In this document: positions 23,901-38,900 of the stretch, piece after piece
How positions within the stretch are numbered: position 1 is the stretch's first letter
Layout: each line of letters starts with the position of its first letter
Assembly: GCA_959347315.1 (NCBI GenBank)
Contig: OY365807.1
Location: 35,395,312-35,459,311 of the forward strand
Direction of reading: 5' to 3'
DNA length: 64,000 nt
Origin: Bimastos eiseni
Taxonomy: Eukaryota > Annelida > Clitellata > Crassiclitellata > Lumbricidae
Position numbers and translations under genes: made by a program
The notes under the pieces: generated by a model
Database searches by the model: none
What the model saw: the letters and a program-made list of their open reading frames with translations, nothing else
Told to the model about the DNA's origin: nothing

Positions 23901-26900
23901 ACCGATTATAATAGTCAATACTGATACCAATAACCGATTATTTCATTGTGTTTTCCAAAGATGTACTGTGACTCACTCTGCACAACAGCTATAAGCAGAA
24001 GATGGCGGTCTGACAGTGTCTAGTATCAGTCAGATAAACTTTATGCCAAGGACAGCCAGCTATAATGGTATGGGCACACACGGAAAAGGGTCTCTGTCGC
24101 ACCATGCAAAAGTAGAATGAGCATTGTAATCCATTATTGTAAGCCATCATCACTATTTCCCCAAACATTGAACTATTATGATGGGAACATCTCTGGTAGG
24201 AAATTCAGACATACAATCACTTTCTTCTTCTATCAAACACGCCATTCCCTCCTCCAGACAAGCTGCCCTGACGAAATGCCACTTTGGCTTGAAATTAGGC
24301 GTCAGTGGCCATTATATAGATATCTAATGGTCGTATACTTAATGACGTATATTTACGGCACACGCGCACAGGAACGCTAAAATAATTACGTGTATATACG
24401 GCATACGCGTGCAAAGTGTTAATCCTTGTAAATTCCATGGGTGACCTCCAGAACGAATAAGGAATGCCACTTGACCCTTGCACACTATGCACAACCTGGA
24501 CCTTAGTGCAACAGTGATGCAACAACATAAACATCACCATCACCAAAATTCAGTTAATTCACTCATGAATTTCTCAATCATCATCAGTGCCCAGGTAATT
24601 TGATTTAAATTGTCGCATAAATACATTATTACACAACTTCGCGCTGTCACGTCAATTGCAAAGTTTTTTACTTTCAACACACAGTACAGAAAAAAAGCTG
24701 CTCACAAGATAGGTCTTCATGCATAAGAATTCCCGAATGGCATTGTCATCTTCTGCAGGTAATTCAGCATTTCCAGCCTGAAAACAGGAACAGTTAATGG
24801 ATAATTGAAAACAAATGCTAAAGCTATGATTCTTGTCAATATAATATAAAATTCCAGCAAAATACATCTACAACCATCCAAACTACTACAAAGCTCACTG
24901 CTCAAGTCTGACCTTTTAAATATAGCAATAACTAAATAAACCATTTCAAAGTCCTATACTAACCCAAACCCTTCCATAATGCAGAAAGACATTGCTCAAT
25001 GCTCAATACAAAGTATTCTTCACCAATCGGTATATATGCTGCCTAATGACAAAGGCCATGTTAAACTGAAATGATTGTCTTTATAGTTGTGCATTGGCAG
25101 GCTTAATTGGGTTGAGAAGAGCATTGGAATTTTGGTCTGGTCACAAAAACAAAATAAGTTGAATTCTTAGTTTTGATTTTCTGCATGCAGACAACATTAA
25201 CCTCTGGCAGCACATATCGATGCTATAGATAAACGGGATGCGGTGACGTTGCCGGGCAATCGAAGGATCACAGATTCAAACCCACCTCGAGTCACTGCGT
25301 AGCAACCTTGGACAAGTTGCTCAGCAATAATTGTCTACCTTGCCTCAGTTTACAACAGCACAACCAGTTCCTAGCCTGGAAATAAGAGGAGGGTCGGTTG
25401 AATGGGTGCCGTAAAGAAACAAGACGACAGAAATCCAATACACATCATGACAACACACTGGCTCTGACGTCACACGGGCGAAAGCATAGAGAACAATCGA
25501 TCAATGTGCAAAATGGACACCAACGAACCTTTGGACTAAGTAATCATTATTAGATAAATTTACCTGATATGTGGCACTAATATTTTTGGATCAATAAGCT
25601 ACATATATGTAACCTTAAAATTAGCTCTCACTTAATTGAAATAATATGCAACAAAGAAATTTTTAATTTATTTGGATATTTAATTGAAGCATTTAAACAA
25701 GTCTAGATGTTCATGAAAATGTTGTGGATTGCATTTGTTATTTTTACAGCTGTGATGCCTCCACTTAGCAAAGTGCAGCCGATTACAAAGATGCATGATT
25801 TTCAAAAGCTGTTTGATATCTTGCATTTTGAACCATTAAAGAGCAGACTCTAAACCAGGCAGAGGCCTCAGTTGACATTATATTATACTGTTGAGTGATA
25901 GCACTCATCCTAGATAATAATTGAATCAATTATTTTTTAATCCCTTGTAATTTTCCTTATTTACTCAAAAAATATAAGATCAGACCAAACCTTTCCGTGC
26001 CATAACTTCATAATGACATCGATGGAGTCAGCTGGAACAGCATTGGCAGCTTCATGACAGGCAGACAGTTTTCGCATTACTAAAAGAATAAAGATGACCA
26101 CAACTGTTTTGGATCTGTGAAAAAAACAAGTTTATCGATATGTGGAATATGAGGCTCCAGCTTAAGGATTAACGGCTGAAAGGCAACTACCATATAAGTC
26201 CATATACATCCTTATACTGACAAGGAGTGGTAAGTTATAGCACGCATCATTGCATCAATGCTCCCAGAATCTACCATAGAGCCAGATGGATGGAAAAGCA
26301 AACATAATCGTTATAAATCTACTTATTTCGCTCTAAATTCCACCTCACTAAAAGTGAGATTTAAGCTCTTCACGAGTTTAATACAATTGTTCTAAAGTTG
26401 TACATAAAGTTTTGGTAAGCACAACCATGCACCTCAGCTGTTGACAACAAATTAGTCTTCCGCATGAGTATGATGCATACAGACAAACAAAGAAAATTGT
26501 TGCTGATGCAGTAATCATGTCACTTTGTAGCATTAAGGTACCTAAGTGAAACTCAAAGTAGCCTTGTTTTCTTCAATCTATTGGTTCCTATGTATATGAA
26601 AGAAGCAATGGTCACAGCCTGAAATAAGGAAAGGCATGGACAGCCTCCTAGGCACATTTTACTGGACATGGTGCATTTTCAATGATGCAGCTATATGACT
26701 TTGCATCACAACATACTCTGCAGTTCTTTGCAGCAACTGGAATATCACAGGATTCCCTGGCTCTTCACCCTAGCACTTGGGAGAACAATCCTGATCATGT
26801 CAGCGCTCAGAAACGACTGGAGAGTCTAAAGATCGTCAATGATGCCGTCAAATGGAGAATCACTTTAATTCAGTCGTTCAATGTGCCATCAGTAACAAGA

Positions 26901-29900
26901 AAGAACAGAAGCAGTTTCTGTTACAAGTTGTTGAGAGGCACTGAAAAACACTTCCAAATACTATAGCAATGTAGCCTATGTCACTCACTGATGATGATGA
27001 TGACGATGCATGTAAATTCAACATTTTCAATTTCTTAAACTTCAACCAAGTTGATTGAGCTAACAGTGAATTACGTACCAAGAAAAACTCTCATGATAGC
27101 ATTTGCCTGTCGAAGTGCTTCTGATCTTTGCTCTGGATCAAAGGTCAGCCATTCTATGGCTCTGATCATCACTCGATCTTCCTAGCAAACACCAAACAAA
27201 TTACAAGGCATACATTACAAAGTATATAAGTGACCGCAAAACAAATTACCAGTATAAGATTTTGAAAAAGCAACGAAACATTCTAAATTAACACAAACAT
27301 GTAATATTTGATACTTTTCCAGGGTTAAACTGCATATACTGAAGCTTCTAAAAGCACACAGTGCCAAACACCATATTGAAAGGAATAAGCCTTCTGGTTT
27401 AAACCGTATATGATGACAGAGCTTTATAGCACACATGCATATCAATGTACACAAATTGTAGCACAAATGAAATTACATTTAGTGTGAATCTGTCCACCTG
27501 ATAAAAATTAAAATTTTTGCTAAATATTCTAGAGCAATATACAAAATAAGCTTGCAATATATGCTCCATATGACCAATGCTTAGATTTATACTCTCAATA
27601 AAGCATTCACCACGGGATCTGACATGTATGAAATCCATTGTCTCCATCATGTGTCATTATTGTCATTTTCCTGAATGTGGTCCAGCATATCCTGTTTACT
27701 TCATACTTAACCAAGCAACAAATGCAGTCACTCACTTCGGTAGTGACAGCTTCAAGCTGAAGATCGGCATTGAAAGCGGAAGCAGGTACGTTTGCATTTC
27801 GAATGTTCTCGACGACTAATTTTGTGATAAGCGGCACATCCAATCCCGCTTTCTCTGCCAAATCCAGACAATGCTTGCGCTCTTCAGTTCCAACGATGCC
27901 TAGACACAATATGTCAAGCATCATATCAAACAAACACTCACACTACTTACACAGAAATAATCGCACTATTTAAGGCAAAATAAGGCAACTTGAATTACCA
28001 ATCACCTCAAATGTCCTCAAGACAGAAAGACGTTAATTCTGTTTAATTCCACAATGCTTTGAATGATCTCCTTTGACCTCTTTTTGTCTCCATCATAGTG
28101 TTTCTGATCAGGTTTGAAGGTCCTCGTGTAGGGTCACAGCGACTTCAGGATGAGGGTCGAAGTCGCTCGCTCAGCGCACAAGGGGGCTGACCGCTCTAAC
28201 CGATCGGCCACTGCCACTCTGTGTGTCTTCTTTTTCATCTGAGCACTTATGGTAACCCTATCCTCATGGCTGAACCACAAAGAACCCACAGCACTCACAC
28301 AACTATAATACAGCTATTACTAACAATAATTAGTCACATCTATAACGAAAGTCCTCTCAACTTCCAGTCATACTAAGCTCATCATGAGTATATCATAATG
28401 AAGCTTCCATTGCGTTCTCAAGAAGCGCATTACCCCAGAACCGGTTTAAATATTTAAAATTGTAACATTCCGATTACTATCCATCCAGGATATTAATCAA
28501 GAGGGAAACAAGATGTGAACTATCATAAGATAAGAATATTTAGGTATCATCAGCATACAAATGGTAATTAAGAAAGCTGTCAGTGAATAGTGAACCAAAT
28601 ATAATGTTCAAAGGAGTAGGTCCAGCAAAGAACCTCATGACACACCCCAATTCAAAACATGATCATGAAATGAGGTAGTTCATTTCAGTTGAGAGGCATT
28701 TGCAGTAAGCAGACAGAAAGCACAATTTATCGAATGAGAGTTGAAAGCAACATCTGTTTCAAAATATTATAAATGAAGTTGGCAGTAGGCAACAAGGCAA
28801 AAGTTTTATAAATTATTGGGGCACAGATATGGCTTTACAACAGATGACGAAGTACAGCATGTGCAAAAGGAGCAGGAAAGCCGCCCTTTGCGAGAGAGAT
28901 GCAAATGATCGATGTGATTACTGGTCCTAAAACATCAAGACACTCCTTCAGAAGAATAATAGGAGCAGGAATATAGGCCAGTATGCTTGAAATAAGATGA
29001 AAATACAATATAGCAAATCACAGTTGGGGTTGATGGATGTAGTAACTTGATAACTGGTGATGGAGATTTAGGGTATGATAGACCCAATGATCAATGTAGT
29101 CAAGTGCAACTAAGACAAATCAATGGCATAGAAAAAAATAACACAGCAGACCATTTACACAGAAAGAATTGTCAATTGAAAACAATGCTTTAAGAACACT
29201 AAATCAGTTTTATCCGATAATCTAGCACAATCACAAGGATGCATCAATAAATCCTCCACTGCAAATGACACATTCAACAGTCTGTTCTGCCCATACATTG
29301 TCACTTGGAAACCGAGTTAGTAGGCCACATCCGCCAAATTCAAGTCCAGGGCATCGACTACAAGTTCAAGTCATGACAGTCCGAGTCCAAATTCGCAGAA
29401 AATCAACCTCAAGTCGGACTAGAGTCCTTGGACAGAATGGAATGCTACATCAATGGATCAGATCATCACAGGAAGAAAGACTGAAACCTTGAGTTGAAGG
29501 GCAAAGGTCAGTCCAAGAAGAAATGCAAGAACTTGCAGGCAAGGGATGAATGTGATAATGAGGATTTAGAACAGTTCATGTGCCAATATTTCTTTAACTG
29601 TCAGCCCAAACAGAAAAGATTAGATAAAAATGTGGCTTTGGCTTGGAGCCAAGACAATGAAGAATATTTATATATATCTTCGTTAATGAGAAACAAACTG
29701 ACAAGTCGGAATAAGTTACAAAAGGTCAATATTTGTAGTTCACGACCAGATTGGCAGGGACAGTCATGACGTTATGACATTGGTGCCTAAATCTGAATAA
29801 AATGCCTGAATATGACATTGGTGCCCAAATATCAAACAAATAAACTAAATAAATGCAGCCAGCACCTGAAACAAAATAGTCAAGTAAGCGACACTTGACC

Positions 29901-32900
29901 ACTGATGTCCATATAAACAAAATGATAATTAAATGCCCATGTCCACAGATCAGCATAACCAATATTTTACTTAATAGTACTAACCTTCTAAGAATTTGCT
30001 GTACAGTTCGAGCTGAAGACCAAGCGGTACGTTTGAAACGTACATCGCTACTAACTCAACGTGTCGCTCTTGAATCAACAGCTTTATATATTCCTCCAAA
30101 ATAGAATTGCATAAATCCTCCTGCAAACAGAAGAAATAAGTAATTATTTTCAAATACCCCATATGTATCAAAATATTGGTAGCTTGTAACAGAAGAAATT
30201 TATTTAATTCTTGAAGATTTCAAGAAATATGAAACAAAAAAGTCACTGCTTCAAATGATTGTCCTAAAGCAATTCATGAAAACTTATAAACCCAATATCT
30301 GCTGTGATTGATAACAGCTCACATATAAAAATATCCAGAAATATTTTTGAACCATTTTAATTTATACTTTCTTACTGAAAACAGCTTTTTAATTATTCTA
30401 ATTCACATGTTTGTAATTTAATGCATTGTACTGTACTGCAATATAACATACCATATTCCAAATGACAGTAAACAGAGGAAAAGGCTAAAACACAGAACTA
30501 CAAGATTGCATTGTTTTAAAATTCTGGTCTCCATGGTAAACCCTTTACCTGGAGTATACCAAAGGGGTTAATATTTACAGAAACACGAGATCACACAAAA
30601 CAGAACATATCTGTAAGCCCAATGTAACATGAAACAGTAGTAGCACACAAGTAAGAAGTCCTTTCATAATTGTGACTTGAACCAGTGTACCCAATTATAC
30701 CCCATCAGCTGCGCACCCAAATCTAGCCCATTTCGCATATGACCAGCAGAATTCCTCCTATAATTCAAATGAACAGCAAACAGAACAGACTGTACCTGGT
30801 CATCGTGAATCTTGCAAGACTCACATATATAGCTATAAAGCAAATGCAAACATAAGTATCTCTATCCTTATATTAACAGAAGAGAGTTGTTCTGTTGTAC
30901 CATAGTTCCAAACCAGACCATTCTGATATATCAACAGCATTGGTCTGTAGAGCAAAGGATGACATTTAAGTGTACCTTCAGACCGACACGAAGCGACCTG
31001 AGAAAGAGTACAAGATGGGCCATGAATCTGATCATGTGAGGGTGGAGATGAGTCGAGTCTCCCCTACACCACGAATGCACATCCTCAATCAAACCTACAT
31101 GAAGCAACACGTACAAATTAACAAATTGAGTATAATCTATGCATTTCAATCGCAAATTCACATGCAATCAGTTCAATAATAAGTTAATTACTGTTATAGT
31201 TTACATCATTCAAACTCCAAATAGACTGATAATTAAATGATAATAAAAACCTGCCCAAAGTGCTGAAAATATTCAGAGCCAGCTAAAATTTACTTGCTTT
31301 TATTATTATTTGTGATAGTAATTTTGCCAAGATCTCAAAAGTGCAAGCAGTATAAGTAAAACACCTATCAAGTAATATATCCTTTCAAAAATCAAATGGA
31401 ATATCATACTATCACAGCTCAAATCACAGAATTGTTATAAAATTTGGGTCTCCCTGTTTAATTCCTTAACTGGGAATACCCATGGGGTTAACCACCAGCA
31501 ACTGAAAAAAATAATTTTGCCAAAAAACACATTTCCAAGATGCTGTCACTGTCAATCGTTGCCTGGCCTAGCTGAATTCACCCATCATAGAATTATCACT
31601 AAGTGGCTGGGGTTGTAAACTAAGGCAAAACTAACAAATTCACAAAAGTTGTGCAAACTGCCAAACTAAAAATCATAAACCTTAACAAAAAATTGCCTTA
31701 ATGAAGAATATTTAGTTATCAATAAGCTGTAACACAGCAGCTGTGACAACCACAACACACTTACTGTCAATATCATCGAGAATGATATACTTCTGAATCA
31801 AGTTAAATCTGTATGAAGCTTCCTTCTGAATTTTCTGTCACAAAAAAAACTAGTTTAGTTCTCTTCCAAATTAATCCAATAAAATGCATTAACTTTTATG
31901 ACATTGCTGTAACTAATCAAATTAAATCATACATCCTACAATTTAATTAAACAAGTCTAATGTATGATGAGGTTGAAACTAGAGGAATATATTCAATCCA
32001 TAATGCACAGCGAGTTAACTAGACAGTTCAGTGTCTTTGGTTTAGAGTGTAAGTCCTTTCCATGTGTGGAAATTTTTTTACATTTATTGCATAGTAAAAG
32101 GTCTAATGGACAGGCATTTGGCTTCGAAGATCAAACCCTGTGCAAAATGCCTACCAGCCTACAGACTGGCCTAGCATTGGTCATGAGAATAAAAAAAATG
32201 CTATCTCAAAATTTATACAATATTCTGATGCACGTTCTAGACATCAGAACACAACATCCATAAACACTCAAATTTATTTTTGATCCAATTACATAACCAA
32301 TGTCAACCATATAAAAAAATTATACATTTTATTTTAATTTTATTTATTACCAAAATTTGATACCGCCCTTCTTCCAAAATTTTTTGCTCAGAAGTGCACA
32401 CACACGCCTCAACAGCATAATTGCAGTCGTACTGCAGAGCAATTGTGTGCAAAGGACTTGCTCAAGGTCCCCACACAGTGACTCCCCGAACGAGGGGGCA
32501 AACCTGCTCGCTCAGCGCACACTGAACATTACGGGCTGACCGCTCTAACCAATCATCCACTGTGCCACACAGTGACAGATGCAGAAAAAAAATATATGCA
32601 TAAATGCTGACATGTCTTTTTTTCACATACCTCATCAGAACTGGCAGCAACTTCAGCAAATATGTTCTCAATGTTAAGACTAAAATGTACAAAAACACAA
32701 ATAAAATATGTTACTGATCATATAAACAAAGATTAGGGATGAACCTCCTGAACAACAGTGCTAAATGGTAGGACAGGTAGGTAAGGTAATTTGTTATATT
32801 TCTTCAGTCACCAATAGTGCAGCATGCAATCCTTTTGCCAGAGTGCACAAAACAAAACACCTTTACAGAGCTGCATGGCTCTGAAACAAGATACCAATTT

Positions 32901-35900
32901 TAAACACAGTACTTAAACATCAGTACACACACACACACACACATGGCCATTAGGATGAATTGTAGTCATTTGATAATGTAGTGTCATTTTCAGATTATCC
33001 TAGAACTTTACACAATAATCCATGTGTCACAAATGCATTATTTTCATAAGACAACCAAAGCATCATAAATATAATCAGATATAAATGAAGAATTTGCTAA
33101 ACCTTTTATCATCATATGAATGCGGAAGATCGAGCAAAGGTCTTGATCCAACAAAGGATCTGTGTATGTTATTCTCTACCAATTGATCGACAAGAACACG
33201 AAAATAAGCCCAGATGTAATCACTCCAAGACGAACAGCACGGCAGGATGTGCTTGAGGTTTCCACTGAGGACAGCATATATTCCACGTTCGTAAACAGAC
33301 AACCTCCTCTGATGATAACAACAAATTATTTATGCCAGATCTGAGATTATTTAAACATTAAATTAAAAATGGCAAAACAACTCCACAGGCACTTCAGTTT
33401 CTGCCCACACACATTACTTATCTCTGACACCTTTTACACATTTTTTTCAAGGTGAGGACAGATGAAAGAAACTCGTCAAGAATGATTTCTTTTGAACTTG
33501 TAGACATAAATGCATAAACATTGGTTTTATTCAGTAACCTCACTCAAGAAAGAAACTAAACCATCAGACACAATCACTAATCACCAACAGTAAACGTAGA
33601 CAGTGCATCTTATATAAAACAATCTTGTATGACATTTATATCTGAATCTGAGCATCTCTGCAATGTCTCATCTATGTGCCTCATAAAATGCCTCTTGCTA
33701 GTTTGACCATAAGGTCCTACCTAACAAGAATAAGATCCTTTGTATACAAATCATGCCATGCAATAATAGAATTGGTGGACACAACAGACTGACCAACAAA
33801 TTCTCATTTACCCCTAATTCCCATTCACCAAATCCTGTAATGATAACAAAGATACAATTAAACTGCAATACTCTCCACAAAAACTAACATCTTCTGCAAT
33901 TTTCCAGCAACTCCTTTTCCATAGATCCCGGTATGGATTTCCTTCTACCATATGTAAGCTGCCGCCAGGACCCAGCTGCTCCATGTTTTGATCATGGTAG
34001 AGGCGCCAGCCTTCAAGTGTTGCAGCTCTCCACAACTGGCCAACCTTTGAACAGACCTTGGTTGCCTGAAAATATACGAAATTCAGTTTCTGCATAAACT
34101 CATTTCAAATAAAACGCAGACAAACCTATACACACAACAGTATAACGAACAAAACTTCAAAGCACTGAACGACCTCGCACTGGAATACATCTGACTTTGA
34201 CATTCTTATAGCTTGTAGACAATCGGAACAGATGTCGGCTACGCTACTGATCTAAAATAAATTTCAAGTCTGTTGGTCTTTGATGAGGTTTGGGGACCAT
34301 TCCTGGATGCACTGCATGGAACAGTTTTCCTGACAATGTGAAGAGTGTGCACCTTTGGAGACATTCAAATGACATCTCATTTGACATGACATCTTTTAAG
34401 CAATCACATGACTTATTGATCACTTTAAAACTCATTTACAGTGTTGTTTTCCTTGGTCTCAGCTGTGCTATTGCACAATACAACTCCTCTCATTGTGACA
34501 ACTATTACTTCTACTATTTCAGATAATTGAATTGTGGAACTAAATAAATTCTAATTCCCGTAAATACCAAGAATCTCAAATGCATGCAAAGCATAATTCA
34601 TTTTACAGATAAATTATGACTACGCTCATTGTGATGATCACATCTAAATAACAGAATTAATATTCCTATATTAAAAATGCTCAAACAGTTCATACAAATG
34701 TAATCATAACCTACCCTTATGAATAATTCCCACTACATATATTGCAATGATCCCACAGATCAGAATAAGTGCCACAATTCGTAGATCAGATCAGAAAAAA
34801 ACTTATCGAATCCCAAATTGCTTTCTAATGCAGTCATGTGAATGGCAGCACTCATCAAATATTATTTGAACATCATTAGTCTCCACAAAAACTTTTTACC
34901 AAATGCCTCCGATAACAGTTGAAATCCTATTTAATTAAATTCTTATAGATTGTAATCCTACCTCATCCAAACGTCCTGCCCTGATGCAAAAAAAAACATA
35001 TTTCAAGAGGAGAGTATCATCGTCCTTGTCCAAATCAACGAGATGCTTTCCTTGTCTTAGTGGTGCATCAGGATCCTATGAAAACCATCAAAGTACTTCA
35101 GTTATTACTCCACTTGCACTTCAGTCTCGCTTAACTTCTCGATACCAATTTCTTTGAAAGCAACTGTTCCTTTATTACACATAATCATTACACTAAATGC
35201 ATAGTAGTAAGGCAAATCTGAAATATCTAAATGAAACTGATGCGCAGCTTGATTACATGCAGTAATCAATCACTAACTAGGCTTATTGAACTTATAATTA
35301 TTTGCCTATACTGTTACTATGGATAAATATATAAGCTGCAGAATGGCAACAAAAGGAAAATATCTTTGAACAGCAAACCTACCAACTGACTGACTACATT
35401 TCGTAGATTTCCACCCTGAATGCCCGATTTTTGTGCTTGCAGTAGGTGTAGGGTGTTCTCCCTTCAAACAATATTCAAATATAACAACAGAGTGCAATTT
35501 TAAATAAATAGCAAGATCCTGCAAGTCATCAAATTCAACCCAACATACAGCAGGTGAAAAAAACTGAAAATTATTTGCTTAATTTCAGTATAGCATAACA
35601 AAAATATAGCAAAACTAATCTTCGGCAAGTCAGATTACACTGTTTTAATAACAACATTTGTGATTTGCCATGTTCTGCCCAAGACTGGTATATATACTGA
35701 AATGACTTTCACATCAAACAGATAAAGCGATCACAAAGAAAGCAAGAGGCTGACACATATACTGTTCTTTCATCAATAAAGAGAAAAAGAATTTGATGTA
35801 CTCTAAAAAGAAGTTTGTGATCAACATCACCATCTAAATCATCAAAATGAACATCATATCAACATCTGCAAGGACAAATTCTGGCACTTATTTACAAGGT

Positions 35901-38900
35901 TACAATACCCGTGTTTCATTAAAAAAAGCCTCAATGACTACTTTTGAGTATGTATAAAAGAGACATAAAGGTCTCATAATAACACAACATCTTATAGACA
36001 GTTACCAACACACAGAATCTCACCAGGATCCCTTCTTGTCCATTGAAAATTCCACCTTATTGTATATGTCTCCTAGGTAACGTTCTGCTATGTTTTCGAG
36101 CCAATCAACAACCAACTAAAGACACAAACAACAGCAAGTCATAGGAACACAAAGCCAGATGAAGACATTGCTCTCTACAACCATCAATACTCAATGTTTA
36201 TAGTTTGCTATAAAACTTCAAAACCGCATATAAATGCATCAACATCTATGAAATTTACTAATAACCTGTCTCTGGCATTGACATCATCGACATTTTTTAA
36301 AATTTCCAACATGCATAAAGTCAAAGATTAGTGCAAATCTAATCCACTGCCCTAATTTAATGAACAGCTAGTCAACTACCTGTCAGGTGATAATCCAATT
36401 GGACATGAGTTAAAGAGATTAGTGTAAAAGAAGGATAATGAAAATGGAAAAACTATGACGAGTCCTACCTGCGCCTGACGTAGCATTTGGTCTTCTTCAA
36501 ATAACATATCCGTCAGTTTCTTCTCACTGGAATGCTATGAACACAGACAGAACCAGACAACTATTAACTAAGCGCATCAGCACCTGTTGTATTGGATGCG
36601 ATCAAATGCCATGAATGTAAATAACAGCCTAAACCCAAACTCATAAGCAAATAACAAGATTAAGTTTGTTTGATGTAAACAAAAGAATGAAAAGAATACA
36701 CGTTAGACGACAGGATGTGCGCTTGCAGGATGTGCGCTTGCAGGATGTGCGCTGTCAAATACAAGAAGTGGCATCGAGCGACTCAATAGAAGTGGGCGAT
36801 AGCAGATAACCTGTTATTTGATAACCTACAATTACAATTAACCACAAATTATTTTGTAATGTGTTAATCCATACAATACAATTCGGCACTATAACGCGCT
36901 ATATTACGACAAGTCGTGCTCGAAAGCGCGCACACATCTCGACGACGCAATTGCAGTTGTAATGCAGAGCAATTGTACGTGAAGGACTGATCAAGGTCAT
37001 TAGACAGTGACGCCCCGAATGAGGGTCAAACCCGCTCGCTCAGCACACACCGACTGTTACGGGCCGACCGCTCTGACCGCTTGGCCACCACATCACACCG
37101 TAATCGTAGGCATCAACAATGATTCAAGCGCACCCTGATAAAAATAGCCAAATTTTTTTAATTTCTCTTACGTAAGTCTCAATTGGCATCTCCTCATCCA
37201 CACCAGACTGTCTTGCAAAGCGATCCTGGTACAGAGATGAAATAAGGTTCCATGTATCCATCTCATGCTCCAACACTGTCATCAGACCCAATGTGCGAGA
37301 CAGTCTGAAAGAAACGCAGAAATTAGTGGGCAATCAGTTGTGATATTTGACGAGAAAGAAATATAGAATTCACCATTGCATTACTCTGTCAGCACAATAT
37401 ATGTAGACTTACTCGTTAAAGAGTATTGGCAAAAACTATTGGTATTGCAATACTCTTAAGAAATAGCATTGTTACTGGTCTTGCCAATACTTTTACTAGG
37501 CAGTATTGGTATTGCCAATACTTTTTCCAGTATTGTAACCAGCCTTGCATGCAAGACCTGTCTGTAATCAAAACTGCAGTTGCCTGATAATATTTACCAC
37601 TGTATGATCTCAGGTTAGTAAGTTATTAAATAAACCTTTAAACCTCATCCTGTTGTGTGATCACGTTTCTTTCTCAGCTGAACTTGCTTCGAAAGACTTT
37701 TAGCAGCATAAAGTTGTATACAAGTTTGCTATAATTTGTGCATCATATTTCAGAATGGTCATTTTCGATGTGTTTAGCAAAGAAGTTGAACATTCTTTTG
37801 TATGGTCACGCAAGACCCAATGCCTACGACATATGTATGCACACGAGGCAGAGCATTGCGAGATCATATAAAAAAAATTGAGTAACGATGATAAAAAAAA
37901 TTTCCAGGCCACTCAGCACATACATTATGTGTTCCAAGTAAACTGCTTGTAAATAAATTGGGCAAGTTGCATATTCAGCAATGTCACTAAGCAGCATAAT
38001 CTGCTCCTGGTGTCAGCTAGAAATAAAAGGCAAGCCTTACAAAACACTGTCCATAATGTCCAGGACCTTGGACTCATCCTTTGCCAGCTAAATAGCAAAA
38101 CAATCAAAACTGGGCTCTTGTCTCATATCTCAAATTGGCAGGTAGAGATTTACAAATTTAGTTACAAAATATTAAGCAGATGAAATATGTTCTGGCAAGT
38201 AACACTTTATTAAATGGATGTAAAAATACACATTACTGCTTCATTTAATAATTCACAAAATCAGACTCACTTGCTTTGAGATGGAACTGATTCCTTGGTA
38301 AGCTTCTGAAGCGGAGCTATAGTTTCCCGGCAAATGTTTTGGTACCTATGAACTGGTTCAAATATCTCATGCTGGCCCGACTTCAGACTGCTAGCAAATT
38401 CAGTGAATATGTTTCCGCAGGCTAAAAGGCAGAAATCATAGCATACATAGGAGTATAGAAGTAAGCAATACTAATCAGCAGTGTTATCTTAGTTCAGAAA
38501 ACATTTTTATTTTACTTTATATTTAGTCTGACATGAATCATTTCAATTTAGTTTAATTTTTATACAATTAATCATGTTTATTCAAAACAACCACTGCCTA
38601 TCGAGAGAAGGACTAGATGAGGGATACGGGATGCGAACTCGGTTCCTCAGCTCTGCAGTCTGCACTTCACAGTGTTTTTACTCTACGCCCCGCCAATGTT
38701 CAATGCTGACTAGATGTGTTATTTTTGTGAATTAAACTAGAAAAGAGCGATTAAGATAAGGTAATATTCACAAGAACTAGAAAGAAATTATGAACTAAAA
38801 CCAAATGAAAATGAAATAGAATTGATGTAGAATTAAATACAAATGAAAAAAAAAATTGAAATCTTAAATGAAATCTAAAGAAATACAAGTATCAATTTTT

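Noticed and set aside
29265..29769. Two adjacent plus-strand open frames
   Set aside because: No recognisable domain, and located within a NUP107 intron; probably chance.
31964..32263. 99-codon plus-strand open frame
   Set aside because: Antisense in a NUP107 intron with no family resemblance.
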